Of a stretch of 64,000 bases of DNA, positions 44,401-56,337 are shown piece after piece; the first letter of the stretch is position 1, and the number at the start of each line of letters is the position of its first letter. Where the stretch lies: the NCBI GenBank assembly GCA_002077045.2, contig KZ111140.1, forward strand, positions 1,329,856-1,393,855, given 5' to 3'. The notes under the pieces are model-generated. The model saw only the letters and a program-made list of their open reading frames with translations, was not told the DNA's origin and did not search any database. Both the position numbers and the translations under genes were made by a program. This stretch comes from Rachicladosporium sp. CCFEE 5018. Lineage: Eukaryota > Ascomycota > Dothideomycetes > Cladosporiales > Cladosporiaceae.

Positions 44401-44590
44401 AGTCCAGCGCCAGGTCGTCGGCGACACGCAGCACCGCCGGCCAGTCACTCTGGTCGGCGTAGATCTGTACGCTTGAGCCTTGTTCTGTGAGACAGAGTTC
44501 TGTGCCATTGAAATTGATAGTTGCCTTCTGGCCAATGGCTGCTGCGGTGGTTACCAGGGCGGCTAGGCCAAGTAGCTGTATGACCTTCAT
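41487..44590 (-). pseudogene. GH115 glycoside hydrolase, inactivated (copy B)
   Basis: Same layout as copy A, with the intron at 43509-43560. It shares the TGA at the PWYW tryptophan (44036-44038). Private lesions are TAG for Trp at 43649-43651, TAG for Trp at 42991-42993, TAG for Tyr at 42982-42984, TAG for Gln at 42517-42519 and one extra G within 42212-42214 that shifts frame. The stretch after the frameshift still reads as good GH115 C-terminal sequence. More lesions than copy A, so it is the more decayed of the two. Confidence 0.88.
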
Positions 44591-45007
44591 CGTGCTGGCT
44601 GGAAGGAGAGGAAAGACGTAGAGAGCACGCGTTGGAGGAGATGTACTTATTCATAGCACTGTGTGCACCACTGAACGAGCTGCATGATACACTCGTCCGC
44701 AGGTATAGAACGCCCAACTGCCATGTCGCCGAGACCGAGCGGCTAAACCCTGCTGACTTCGAATCCTAGGGAGCATGAAGCGGAATATATGCAGGCACGG
44801 CGAACTTCTTGGGCAAGCTAGACAAAGTTGAAATGTAGCTTGCAGAGCACGATCGAGGTGATGTAGAGGAATTTGTGAGAGTTCAAGCTTTTCTGGAGAA
44901 GAATTGCGGAGTCTGGAATTTAGCCAGCACTCTCCGCGAACGTCACTCACACAAAATCGCAACAATATCTTCCACCAATCTCAGGCGAACTCCATCTGTG
45001 CGATAAC
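44591..45007. promoter_or_regulatory. Divergent promoter region, GH115 remnant and DUF2462 gene (copy B)
   Basis: 417 bp corresponding to 11206-11628. It is clearly more diverged than the flanking exons, with several small indels. No motif identified. Confidence 0.4.
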
Positions 45008-45328
45008 ATGGCGCAAGGCGTGGTCAAGAAGTCGAAGGCCAACGCGCCCAAAGTGTATGTTCTGCGTATCTTGACAAAGGCATGCAAAGTTGCACTGTGC
45101 TAATACACCTCCAGTGGCTCTTCCCGTAGACAGACCGGCTCCAAGGTCATCAAGCCCAAGAAAGCCTCTCTGATCAAGTCGCAAAATACGGCGAAGAAGC
45201 ACACGGCCGGCCTCATGGCGTTGACGGAGAAGGCGATTGCTGGAAAGGCTGGACACCTGGAGTTGCTGGGTGGTGGGAAGAGGGACAAGAAGGCCGAGAT
45301 GGCGGCGAAGTTGCAGAAGGGGAAGTGA
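45008..45328 (+). CDS. DUF2462/UPF0390 small basic protein (copy B)
   Basis: Exons 45008-45054 and 45115-45328, 86 aa, same split Val codon; donor GTATGT here against GTACGT in copy A. Only a few residues differ (for example SKANAPK for SKASAPK, and LQKGK for LQKVK at the end). Confidence 0.85.
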
Positions 45329-46487
45329 GCAGCTAGCCATGATTGGGCAACAATAATGCTGGATTAGAACAGTCCACTGGGACGCCAGAAGGCGCATAAG
45401 CGCCATCCGCGACAGCAACGTGCCATCAGCGATGTAATCATGATGAACACATCTTGCCTTCGACCACGGAGCGAGAGCGCTCGCGGAGCAACAACGAGAC
45501 TGGGGTGAGGCCATGGGGAAGGTATTGCATGGTGTACACCACGCAAGCTGGCTGCGAAGGCTCGACTGGTGACGAACTGAGGACGAACTGAGAACAGGCA
45601 TCACACGCGCGAGGCGCTTCGGGCATGCACTGAGTGGGCGCGGGAGTGGGCGCAGCTAGGTTTTGTCGAGGTAGTGCACGACGTGTTGTACTGGCAGACA
45701 GCCTTGCTATCCAGAAAGCCAGCATCACGCCATTAAACCTCCAAATCGCTTCCCTGGCGGAGCTGTGTCGCTTGTGTGCACATTTAATGCAAGTCTTCGT
45801 AGTAAGCTATATGAATTTTGTCACCTACTGCGCAGAGGTTACTTCGCATCCGAACATACTGCAAATGATTTGTGCGGCCGCTCTTGCGTATGTGAAGCAA
45901 TAACGGACAGCTGTGTGTGGTCACGGTAGCTGTTCAGCTCGTTATCGATATCAGCCTGACTCGGGGAAGCTACGACCCCGGCAGCCAATACCGGCCCGGA
46001 TTGGCGCTATTGTACCGTAGACGCATCCTTCGAAGATCAAGGCATCATCACTCCACGAACTCACATCTGCTGTAGCAAGCCGCTCTCCTCGTGTAGCGTC
46101 CAAGTGTCCTACAGTCTCCCGGCTATCGTCGCATCAACACGTGCAACTGCACTATCAATTGTTGGTCTGGCCCGGCACACCGATATTAAACCAGCAATCT
46201 TGGCCGTTCGCTTCACTGCAGTGGTCGGGCCACTAACGACTTAGCCGGGCAGCGGACATGTAGCTTGCGGTAGGTACCAACAACCCGCCTGCAAGGACAT
46301 AATGCCGGGCATTGGGGCTGAAGACCGACTGCATGGCTTGTGCATGAGCCGGTAGTCGCTTCGACGCATTGGGAAGCTGTAATGACTATCCTAGGCGGCG
46401 TGGCGAGCAGGGTATAAGTATTGCATTTCTTAGATTCTTGCCTTCGAGGCTTCGATACTGCGGGCACCTGCTGTTGCTGTCGACAAC
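45329..46487. other. Intergenic, includes tyrosinase upstream region (copy B)
   Basis: 1.16 kb matching 11950-13116, no gene seen. One CACGTG (46138-46143) and the TATA-like element remain; a deletion of about a dozen bases removed the other CACGTG. Confidence 0.5.
46413..46420 (+). promoter_or_regulatory. TATA-like box of tyrosinase gene (copy B)
   Basis: TATAAGTA, 68-75 bp before the ATG at 46488, same spacing as copy A. Confidence 0.5.
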
Positions 46488-47805
46488 ATGCGTTCATCAG
46501 CTATTTGGACAGCTTTGCTGTCGCTTCTTGCAGTGACGGAAGCATGGCAGCCCGCTTCAACACAGAAGACTGATAAGCTCGCGGCTGAGGGCATGAGGAA
46601 TCTCTATGCAAGCGAGCGAAGACATCATGGGCACAAAGGCTGCAGCGTCAAGAACGCGGCTGTCCGCAAGGAGTGGCTTACGCTCACGCCGCACGAGAAA
46701 AAGGACTACATCAGCGCCGTGAAGTGCTTGCAATCCAAGCCCGCGCTTTCAAGCGCGACTGTTCCTGGCGCGAAGACCAGATATGACGATTTCGTCGGCG
46801 TCCATATCCAGCAGACACTCTCGGTGAGAGCTCATCATGTCCATTACATTGCGCCTGTATCTAACACGGTGCCGCTCGCAGATACATTTGACAGTGAGTG
46901 CTCAAGCTACCGTTTCCCAATACAGGCAGGATACTGACATGCACAGGGCAACTTCCTCTCCTGGCACCGCTACTTCACCTGGGCATACGAAACGGCACTG
47001 CGTAAGGAATGCGGGTATCAGGGCTACCAGCCCTACGTGAATTGGGGAAAGCACGCTCTAGATATCCAAGGCTCTCCTCTCTTTGACGGCAGCAGCACTA
47101 GCATGTCTGGCAACGGCGCCTACCGCCCACACAACGCCACTGGTATTCCGAGCAACGACGCGCCTCTAATCCTGCTCGCGCCGGGCGTGGGTGGCGGCTG
47201 CGTGGCTAGCGGGCCCTTCAAGAACCTCACCTTGAATCTGGGTCCCCTTGCGCCATCCCTTCGTGATTCGGTACCAACAGCTACAGGCTTGGAATATAAT
47301 CCACGCTGTCTCCGCCGCGATCTCACGCAAGCAGCTGCGACGCTGGGCTCGACTGACGTAACGAGCTACGAGCTCATCTCCAACCACACCACTGTGTTAG
47401 ACTTCCAGAACACCATGCAGGGCAACGGCTTCCTCAACAACTACATCGGCGTCCACACCGCCGGCCACTTCTGGGTACTTTCCCTCTTCCAATCCTGTCC
47501 AAAACCCTCCACTAACACCCTCCCAGGTCAACGGTGACCCCGGCGGCGATTTCTTCGCATCCCCCGGTGATCCCTTCTTCTTCCTCCACCATGGCCAAAT
47601 CGATCGGACGTGGCAGATCTGGCAGAATCTGGATTTGAAGAACCGGCAAAACGCTATTGCTGGTACTCGGACGATAGGCAATATGCCGCCTTCGCCTAAT
47701 GCGACGCTGAGCGATATTCTTGATCTTGGGGTGCTGGCACCGAATATCACGATTGCAGAGGCGATGAGTACATTGGGGGGCCCGTTTTGCTATATTTATG
47801 CCTGA
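46488..47805 (+). CDS. Secreted tyrosinase (copy B)
   Basis: Exons 46488-46823, 46882-46893 (12 nt), 46947-47474 and 47527-47805; 384 aa. All six copper-ligand histidines and all splice sites are kept. Differences are few and conservative (for example RKECGY for REECGY and TVTEAW for AVAEAW-type changes in the signal peptide). The first intron donor is GTGAGA instead of GTAAGA. Both copies look functional. Confidence 0.92.
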
Positions 47806-48029
47806 ACGCAATATTCAAGGCCGAAAATCGACAGGAGCCGAAGCCATCAAAAGTCACTGAGCAGCTGGGCAGTAACACAGCGTCATGATCGCAGCGATAC
47901 GCCGCCTAGACCGTCGAGACTGGTTCTGACATCCTATATAGCTCTGTCCAAGATCTGCGCCTTCCCTGCTCCGTCTCGTATGGCTCCCATACACTCCTTA
48001 TATCTCTCGAAGATGCTGCTCACAACCCT

Positions 48030-50999
48030 CTATCTCCCAGCCCGCCAAGTCCCATCAGCAACAACATCGAACTTGATACTTCTTCCCCAGCCTCCAACCT
48101 CTCTTCGGCCATTCACCCTCGCCATGCCCGCCCGCTCGATCCAAGGCCTTAGATTCTTGCACTGACTTACATCAAACTCGCGCAGGTTTCTGCAACCTTC
48201 TACTACACTCTCCACGCCCTGCCCAGTGACTCGCACGCAGCCTCGCACAGACAGGTAGCGCAGTTCGAGTAGATGGAGGCCGATACAGCGGAGACTGTTG
48301 TCGCTCACCGCGCTGCCACAGAATGCCAAGTTCAGGCGTCGCAGCTGCGGGAGACCCAAGGAGAGGACTTCCGTCGCCGTATCACTGAGTGCGCAGCAGA
48401 AGGACAAGTCTAGATCTTGCAGACTTCGGCAACCACCCACGACACCCACGATAGCTTGATCAGAGAGGTAAGTGCAGTCCGCTAGGATCAGCTTCTTCAG
48501 ATTCGGGAAGTTGTAAGTTCCCCAGGAGTGGAAGCCTAGATCCGAGATCGACGTGCACCGCGTTAGGTCGAGGGATTCAAGACGTGAAGCGGCGTGGAGA
48601 GCGAGGTGAGACATTGAGCGGTCTTGGATATGTTTGCAGTAGCTCAGTGTCAGCCGCTTGAGCTTTGGGGCGCCGACCACCGTTCCGGGAGGCTGAGGTG
48701 GATCTAGCGTCAAGGGCGCGACCGCTGGAGCTTTGCCCTTGCGACGTCCATTCGGTAGTGTCGGCGGGGGAGGAGGCGGCGCTTTCTCGTTGGGCGGCAC
48801 GATCCAGCCTACCACTCTCGCAAGCAGGTTGTCGCCAACTTTGCGGCAATTGCTAAGATCGATCTCCTCGAGATGTCTAGCTTTCTCGATGAGACTGAGG
48901 ACTGCAGGTCCGGATACATCCCAGACGGACTTCATTCTCCACGTCACTGCAGACTCGCCGCACGCGTCCACGAGGTGCTTGAAGCCATCGTCAGTGATGT
49001 GGAAGCAGTTTGACAGGTCTATGTCTTTTGGTCGAGAGCCGATGAATGGGACTATGACGTCTCGCAGAACGTCGTCCGTGATGTAGGTGTTGTATCTACT
49101 GAGATCGAGACGGGTGAGGACGTTTGGCGAAGTGGTGAGCAGGTTATGCCAGTGCATGCTCACTCGACGCAAGCGCATGAGGTCTAGCAGATCGAGGTGC
49201 TGCAGGACAAGTAGGAGCAGTGCATCGGGTAGACGTCCCTTATCAGCATTTGACGGGTGTCGGGCTAGACTAGGTCGTCTTGTGGTAGTCGGCGACAAAC
49301 GAAGTGGACTTGTGGGTAAGTCTGTAGGTGTTGGCTTACGCCGTCTCGGAGACGGCGGCTGATATTTGAAGCTAGTCGGTGGGCTATTCGTGCGCAAGCT
49401 CTCAAGCAGAGATACTTGCTGCCCATCTGACGGACTCGATAGCGGAGGTGCGAGCGAGGAGCGCCGAGATGTGGGATATGGTACTGCATCGCTATTGGTG
49501 GATGGCGGTGCAAGTGAAGCACGCCGCGACTTAGCTCGCATGTTGTCGAGTTCCGGATTGAAGAACGGATCAGGATCGATCGGCTCAAGCTGATTGATTG
49601 GCATAGGCAGGTCAATCGGCTCCTCGAATGTCACTGTAGGAAGCCGCTTTCGCCATTCTGCAGCTGCCGGCTCTGTACTGATACCGCCAATGCCGTTCGC
49701 TGCATCAACATCAGACATGACGATGTCCTCATCTTGATCTGCAGCATGCAGTCTGCCTTTCGCGACTCGCTCAACTTGCTGCCGAATCTCAGGAGAGCAC
49801 TTCGTCCATAGCTCGTCCAGCACTTCGCCTGTGATGAGTAAGCACTCGACTGACTGCACACTCCGCACTGTCGCTGTTCGCTTGGGTGATAAAGCTAGAT
49901 TGGTGACTTCGCCAAAGTACTGCCCCGGCTTCAGACGCGCCTTGAACCTCATATGCGGTCCGCCAGCTCCAGTTGTCGACGCTGATGTGTCGTGATGCTT
50001 TTGGGGTTTTGTATTGCTGCGGCTGGCTTCGATGACTTCCTGCAGAACCTCCACATCGCCTTTGACGACGAAGTAGACATCTCTTCCAGCAGTGCCTTGT
50101 TTGACGACTTCCGTGAAAGGCGGGAAAGACACGAGATGCGCGTTGCAGCCCAGGTAATGCGGAATCTCGTCGGGTAGGCTGGCAAAGAGAGGGAGCTCCT
50201 TTAGCAGTCGGCGAATTGTCAAAGGCGCAGTACCCAGGGCACTCGATGCTGCCATCTCAATGACGCTCGGCGAAGGCGACTTGCGCCGTTTGTTGCTCAA
50301 CACTTCGCCATCCACAAAGGCTCCAGCCTCTCCCATCTCGACATCACCAGCTATCCAGTCCCTTGATCTCTTCCTCGGCGCAGTTGGCGGACGCATGGTT
50401 CCCGCATCACCAAGATGACCAGTCGACGATCCGCGCTCCTTCTTCTTTCTGTCCAGTATCGCCAGTCTCTCGAGCGCTTCCTCCCGAATTGATTTCTCAA
50501 CATCAGGATAGCTCGGGAGCTCTTTCTGTAGGTCTTCCTTATTCAGCCTCACGACCATACTCCGGACGGATGCCACAATTGTCGCCGTTCTCGGCACACC
50601 CATCAAGATCCCAATCTCGCCGAAGAATGAACCTGGCTTGAGCTCCGCGTAAGTACTCTCGCCATCTCGACTCGTGACCCGCACACTCCCGCGCACCAGC
50701 CAGTACATTGCCTTCGCATCTTCGCCCTCTCGCACGATCTCCTGGCTGGGCTGGTAGATGCTCGGCCTCAAGCTCTTCCCAATGGACAGCAAGAAGGACT
50801 CAGGCGCCGACTGGAACAGAGGGAATGCTCTCAATCGATCCAGCAACTCCAGCGGCAGGCCTGCTATAGTCGAACTTGCCAGTGGCGAAGATTTGATCGG
50901 TCTGCTGGGGTTGATGCCGCTGTCGTAGCTCTGCAGCAGTGCGACTGGCTCGACCTTTCGCACTGCTGTGGTCGTGCTACGCAGTGGCTGCCGCCGCAT
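48030..50999 (-). CDS. Protein with two cyclic-nucleotide-binding domains, F-box and LRRs (copy B)
   Basis: 989 aa with no indel relative to copy A. Against 14659-17628, nucleotide differences are about 1% in 48030-48870, about 15% in 48871-49330, falling through 49630, about 1-2% in 49630-50420, about 10% in 50420-50890, and none in the last 110 bp. Most changes in the divergent tracts are synonymous, so the protein is under constraint in both copies. Confidence 0.93.
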   Translation of the reverse strand: MRRQPLRSTTTAVRKVEPVALLQSYDSGINPSRPIKSSPLASSTIAGLPLELLDRLRAFPLFQSAPESFLLSIGKSLRPSIYQPSQEIVREGEDAKAMYWLVRGSVRVTSRDGESTYAELKPGSFFGEIGILMGVPRTATIVASVRSMVVRLNKEDLQKELPSYPDVEKSIREEALERLAILDRKKKERGSSTGHLGDAGTMRPPTAPRKRSRDWIAGDVEMGEAGAFVDGEVLSNKRRKSPSPSVIEMAASSALGTAPLTIRRLLKELPLFASLPDEIPHYLGCNAHLVSFPPFTEVVKQGTAGRDVYFVVKGDVEVLQEVIEASRSNTKPQKHHDTSASTTGAGGPHMRFKARLKPGQYFGEVTNLALSPKRTATVRSVQSVECLLITGEVLDELWTKCSPEIRQQVERVAKGRLHAADQDEDIVMSDVDAANGIGGISTEPAAAEWRKRLPTVTFEEPIDLPMPINQLEPIDPDPFFNPELDNMRAKSRRASLAPPSTNSDAVPYPTSRRSSLAPPLSSPSDGQQVSLLESLRTNSPPTSFKYQPPSPRRRKPTPTDLPTSPLRLSPTTTRRPSLARHPSNADKGRLPDALLLLVLQHLDLLDLMRLRRVSMHWHNLLTTSPNVLTRLDLSRYNTYITDDVLRDVIVPFIGSRPKDIDLSNCFHITDDGFKHLVDACGESAVTWRMKSVWDVSGPAVLSLIEKARHLEEIDLSNCRKVGDNLLARVVGWIVPPNEKAPPPPPPTLPNGRRKGKAPAVAPLTLDPPQPPGTVVGAPKLKRLTLSYCKHIQDRSMSHLALHAASRLESLDLTRCTSISDLGFHSWGTYNFPNLKKLILADCTYLSDQAIVGVVGGCRSLQDLDLSFCCALSDTATEVLSLGLPQLRRLNLAFCGSAVSDNSLRCIGLHLLELRYLSVRGCVRVTGQGVESVVEGCRNLREFDVSQCKNLRPWIERAGMARVNGRREVGGWGRSIKFDVVADGTWRAGR

Positions 51000-51855
51000 C
51001 TTGGCTTGCTGACTTTGTCGCTACCATGCGATATGTACTTGATCGGCTGGACGAAGTGGTTGTCAAGGCACGTGCTGTGCTTCGGTCAAGCGGTGTCTGT
51101 GTCCCGTTTCCAGCGACCCAGGGTGGCAGCTTGCTGCGGCTAGCCGAGAGCGAGTAGTAGACGCCAACAAAGCCGTCCCGGTCTCGGTATCGCGACAATT
51201 TTGTTTGCGCTGACTTCCACAATGCCCGGTCCAGCCGGGTGTTTTGCGCTCGTAAGCGCACGCGCATGCGAAGAATGCTGTCTGGCACGTATGGCAGTGA
51301 TCCTTGACACTGTCGCTTGATCAACTGTCCGGTATATGTACGTGTCACGACCAGTAATGAGAGCAAGCACCGATGCCCCTTAGCTACTTCAATATACTGA
51401 GACAAGGAGATGCTGCTGTCGCGTTTCACTCCTCCATCCTCCGTGAAGCTCTCGCCGTCACTGCTCGAAGATTGGCTATGTCATCGTCCCGCACTGCGGC
51501 AAAAGCGACCCCGTTCGGCCCGCAGCGCGCTTGTGCTTTGACTTCATCCTTGGATCGCGTGCCTCCGTGCACCCTGCGGCAATCTTGATAGCATCGCCTA
51601 GATGTCGGCCGTTAGTCATATGGTCCTCTAGGCAGCCTAATGTGATAACGTGCAGTTTTGCACCGCCGGACCTTGCATGCGGGAGCTGTGAGCCATGTCG
51701 CCATCCCATGCGGCAGGTCAGATGGGCTGAGACGGTCACAGACCTTCACAAGGCAACGGTGACCTCGAAAGTACCGCCACTACGAAGGCATATGGCGCGG
51801 TAGCTCGAGCCTCGGGGCCCGTAGCTAGATGTATGCACTGCTCACTACAATACCA
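51000..51855. other. Intergenic, nothing recognised (copy B)
   Basis: 856 bp between the CNBD/F-box start and the permease remnant. About 51604-51830 is unrelated to the sequence at the same place in copy A. Confidence 0.45.
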
Positions 51856-53512
51856 TTACCCTACGACCCATCTCTTCGCCTCAATCCACCACGGCCTCTT
51901 CCCTGTCCCCTCCACCCCAGACATCTCAACATTGAGATGCGTGTAATCCCTCCTCCCACTCTGCAAATCCATCTCCTCGAACTTCACCCACTTCGTCTTC
52001 TTCACAACCTTCCAGAACACGTACAACACCACAAAGATCACCAGTACTATGAACGTCCATAACCTGAAATGACGACCAGGAATATGTTCAGTCCGACGAC
52101 GAAGTACGTGCCGTACGGATAGAGCACAGCTTTGTATGGCAGAGTGGACACAGAGTTCCCTTGCAGCACCCAGGCCTTACGGAACCGGACGTGGGTCACG
52201 CCTATGAAGGCCCATGCGATGAATGTTGCGGCACCGGCGATATCTATAAGATACGTGAAGACTTTGCCAGCTCCGGCAGTGATGTTGAGTAGCGCTAGCA
52301 AGCCGAGGAAGTTCGAGATTAGGATGGCGTTCACGGGTGTGCCATTCTTCGTGGTCTTTCCGAAGATCTTGGGCGCTCTGCCGGTCTGCGCGAGCGTCAC
52401 GAGCGAGCGCGAAGCGACGTAGATGGCTGAGTTGATGGAGGAGAATTGGGCTGTGAGCATCACCACATTCACTAGACTGCCTGCACCTGGCCAGCCGGCT
52501 TGCCCGAGCGCGATCGTCCATGGCGATTTGCCGGTCTTAGTGTCTGCGCTCAGAAGCTCGTCGCTATCAGAGGGCACGAGGAGGCCGGCGAAGAAGACAA
52601 GGCCGATGAAGATGATGAGGATTCGCCAGAAAGTCTGCTTGATAGCCTTGGGCAGATCTCGAGCAGGGTTCCTGGACTCTGCAGCGGTAAGAGCCAGCAT
52701 CTCAGTACCACAGTAGTACACAGCAGCGAGCAGAAAGGTCTGCCCAAAGCCGTTGATGCCGTTCGCGAAGGGTCCGGGAGTCTTCCAGTACCGAAGACCG
52801 ATGTACTCACCTCCGATACCGCCAGTATTGATCAGAATCGCAACAAGGAAGCCACCGAGCACGCAGAAGAGCTTCCAGGAGGCTAGCCAGAACTCAATTT
52901 CTCCGTAGACGACGACGCCCATCAAGCTCACAGTCTGATAGAACGCCCAGGCTATCAGGATCCAGCCATAAGATGGAACTTTTGTACTCCAGAGTGCGAA
53001 GATAATCGATACATTGTTGTAATCATTGGCAAGGTTGCAGACCCAAAGGTACCAGTAGTTCCAGCCCAGCGCGAACGCCAATGCCGGATCGACGAAACGG
53101 CCAGACATCTCAATGAAGGCACCTGGGATGGGTAAGAGGGTGCTCATCTCGCCGAGGGCTTGCATGACGAAGAAGACGTCTATGCCGATGATGGTGAAGC
53201 AGATGAGGGCGCCGAGGGGGCCGGACGAGGCGACTGCTGTGCCGGTGCCTTACCAGATGGAGGCACTGGGGATTATTAGTCACGTACCAAGTGCTTATAG
53301 CTGTCTCTCGGTGATTACCCGACCACACCGTCAAATGCTATCATCTGTAGATGTCTTCCCTTGAGGCCGCGTTGCAGACCCTCGTCTAGAACGTTTCCAT
53401 TGCTCGCTACAGCATGGGCAATGATGCCGCCAGCGACCTCAGGGTGGGCATCGGGCGCGACTGCATTCGATACGCCCATCTTCTTGTCGTGAGATTCTGT
53501 AGGACTTTCCAT
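51856..53512 (-). pseudogene. Amino acid permease, inactivated (copy B)
   Basis: Exon 1 (53319-53512) is in frame and begins MESPTESHDKK, but reads FDGVVG where copy A and the family have FGGVVG. After the 53-nt intron (53266-53318), TAC of WYGTG has become TAA (53250-53252). Near 52046-52056 a 39-nt in-frame deletion and a 1-nt deletion shift frame after ..VVISGYG. The last two-thirds of the transporter still align at about 99% with copy A. The lesions differ from those in copy A. Confidence 0.85.
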
Positions 53513-56237
53513 TGTCGACGCATGTGGGTACAGCAACAATGGGAATGAGATACTGGACCTTGTACAGAAGATTTATGAATGGAAGGTAGGAATGTACTAC
53601 ACCTTACGATAGACCAGGCCAAGCCATCGAGAATACTACCTTCGAATGCGACTGCATGATCAGCATGGTGGATATCAGACAAGGCGTGATCAACGACTGC
53701 GATGCCGATCAGTATCGCACTTCGTACGAGAAGAGCCCGAAGGTGCGACAGAGACAACAGTATCAGTGTCAGCAGCAAGAGAGTCCAATATGACATGAGC
53801 TTTGCATAGTGGAGGAGATAAGCTTGGGCAGCTTCTTGTTGAAGGTAAGCTTGGTGCGACATCGCTTGGGAGGTGGGGTGGGGAACCTGACTCGAGCCTC
53901 ACTCCGAGTGCATCAGGTACAACATTAAGACAACTATTGAACGTGTAGATCCCACTGGAGGATGCTGGAAATGCAGCGAAGCCGCAGTACCTCCATTTCC
54001 TGTGTTTCAAATCGAAAAGCTCAATGAGGGTGTGTCGAGGACTGCAATGTCGAGAGGACGTCACGAGATGCATATCTCTAAGCAGATGTTTTCCATCGAA
54101 TGGGCAAATGGGGCATTGCGCTCCCGGTGAGCACGGTAACAGCACGAGGCTCCTCAGATTGTTCGAAGAGCGGAGATGCGCGCTGTCATCAGGCGCACAT
54201 ACTTCTCCTGTCCGTGAGGAGTGATCCACGTTACTGGGTGGCTTGTATACAGATGCACTTTGCTTTGGCACCATTAGCGATGCGGCTCGGGGTGCAGCAG
54301 TCGTCGGTTTGGCTGACTCGAGTAATTACACAGGAGCATCCGGCCACACTACATCAGTATGTCGACATTGTGACCCTCTTGCGAGTGCTTCGTTCTGGTA
54401 CCTTGGGCTACCCACTCAGCTGCCAGAATCTGGTGCACTGATACGTCCATGCCTTGCGACGCAAAACAAGGCATCGGAGATTTGACAACGTGCATGAAGT
54501 TAATCGGCCGAGCTGCCATCTTCGTAGATGGCCCTACCCGTAGTCGGATAGTAAACGACGGTGAAGTGCTGATATAGTTCGCCAACCTCGACCAATGATC
54601 GTCGTCCTTGGAGTCTCGACGAACGACCATTGTCTTGTTTGCAAGCTTACAGTGATGCATAATCTGTTCGGACGAATAGGAAGCTCCGACGGCATCGCCA
54701 CGTCTGCCGCTTGTACAAAATCGAAGATGGATTGGAAGATGCTAAGATCTTACTTCTGGGGCGGCTGATGCGACGATCAAGCCATTGGGAAGCTGCCTGC
54801 CCGACAACCCTGAGTGGTCGACATAGGATATGCAGATGCGGATACTTGACACGTCCAGGAGCGTTGTGAGCAAATCGTAGCATCGGGAGTGGGTGCACAC
54901 GACCAAGCAAAGGCCGTTGTCGGCAAAATTACAAAGCACTCGTCGAGGATGAGCTTCGTTTGCCCATGCTCTCATTCAACCGACATCCAGGTTCAGCCAC
55001 ATTTGTATCATGTCCATGCACGGTCGAAACGCACGGCCAAGGCCAATGGTGGCAGTCGCGACTGCGATCTTCGAAATCGCTTCGCTCTTCTGCACCCCGA
55101 ATAGCAGCTAAGATCACCGTTCTATGAATACACACATTTTGATGCCTCGGCGATCCCGAATGCATGTCGCAATACTCCCCGTGGAGATCCGCAAATCTTC
55201 ACTCTTCACGTCTAGACAACGTGAGGCGCAGCGGCCGCCGATCTCTTGTGGCGACGCTTTTCCTAACGGCCCGCCGATGTTTCATCTAGCACGTGCGGAT
55301 CCAACGTCAGTACTCGGCAGTTTGTTGCTAGACCCACGTCCATTGGGCGCCAGCGTCGCTCAGGGTCTGGTTCCCCGGCACGTTCCGATAGATTTGCAAA
55401 CGTCGTTAGACAATGATACGCTCAGGGAATGCAATGCTCGATCAAATGAAGCGCTAAAACTACAGAAAGCTGGCACAAACGTAGCGCGCTTGCGCTCGAT
55501 GTCATGCGAACGACACTGAAGTACCGCGTCAGGCGGCATACTTCGAGAAGACATCGAGTCAGAGTCTCGGGTGGCGGCGCGGGCTTCCAAGCCTGAAGTC
55601 CAGTGTAGGGCTCCCGCGACCTCATCCCTGCCTATAACGGATGTCGAGCACGGAACGGCCACCAAAGCAGCCATGATCTGAACCTGTTGCTGCTACATTC
55701 GCACAGTGCTCCGATACCAGCTGCTAACTGACCAGTCAGCACGTGGCTTGACTTGAAACGTATCGCCACAATGGGCATACCTGCACCTAGTGCAGCGGCA
55801 TGTTCGTGGAGTTCATCTGTTGTCCAGTAACCATTACGGCTCCCGGCACTTTACTTTATGATGCGAAGATACTATTCTTACAATGCTGGAGAGATCTACA
55901 ATCGACTCAGCCACGATACAGGCACTTTCCGGTCACTGATACTGGGGTTGCTTGACTTCATCGTTGCGAATTCGTGCAACTACCACTGCACACATGTGGC
56001 AAACTCCGTGTGTATGTGCGTGCTAGCGCGGAAAGGTTGGCGAAGCGAGGAGGCTTCTGTCGATGCGCATTCGCCATGCCGCACCACCGCAGCCCGTTGG
56101 CTAGCTTGGGTAGAAACATGCATTCAGGCGCAATTGTTGGTCCGACATCTTGTCAAGTCTGCCGGGCCCATATCGGCCAGGGGTGCGTCTACTAGGCAAG
56201 TACCTGCATGTGGCCGCGGCGAATGCGTACGCAGCTT
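53513..56237. other. Long intergenic region without a sure gene (copy B)
   Basis: Counterpart of 20183-22937, differing by scattered substitutions and small indels (about 31 nt shorter near 53780, 10 nt shorter near 55330). The weak candidate frame starting at 55858 is cut by the gap at 56237. Confidence 0.5.
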
Positions 56238-56337
56238 NNNNNNNNNNNNNNNNNNNNNNNNNNNNNNNNNNNNNNNNNNNNNNNNNNNNNNNNNNNNNNN
56301 NNNNNNNNNNNNNNNNNNNNNNNNNNNNNNNNNNNNN
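56238..56337. other. Assembly gap of 100 N
   Basis: Exactly 100 N. The left flank corresponds to position 22938 of contig A, the right flank to 19237, so the flanks cannot be adjacent in a simple linear copy. Confidence 0.99.

Larger units (their letters stand above)
30873..56237. repeat. Copy B of the block at 705-22937
   Basis: Same gene order and strands as contig A. The offset is about +30142 up to the first GPI gene and about +33371 to +33385 for ERD2 through the CNBD/F-box gene, because B carries about 3.3 kb extra at roughly 36780-40130. Divergence varies from near zero to above 15% in alternating tracts. Confidence 0.9.

Noticed and set aside
41487..44590. Repeat-induced point mutation (RIP) as cause of the GH115 stop codons
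   Set aside because: Four of the six stops across the two copies arise by CAA/CAG to TAA/TAG or TGG to TAG, which look like CpA to TpA changes. That context is forced by those codons, so it carries no information. One stop is a transversion, another is outside the context, and neighbouring duplicated genes show no C-to-T excess that I noticed.
24017..56237. Genuine recent tandem duplication of a 30-kb unit
   Set aside because: Not excluded, but the exact A/C overlap, the two 100-N joins and the high, mosaic A/B divergence fit misplaced homeologous contigs better.
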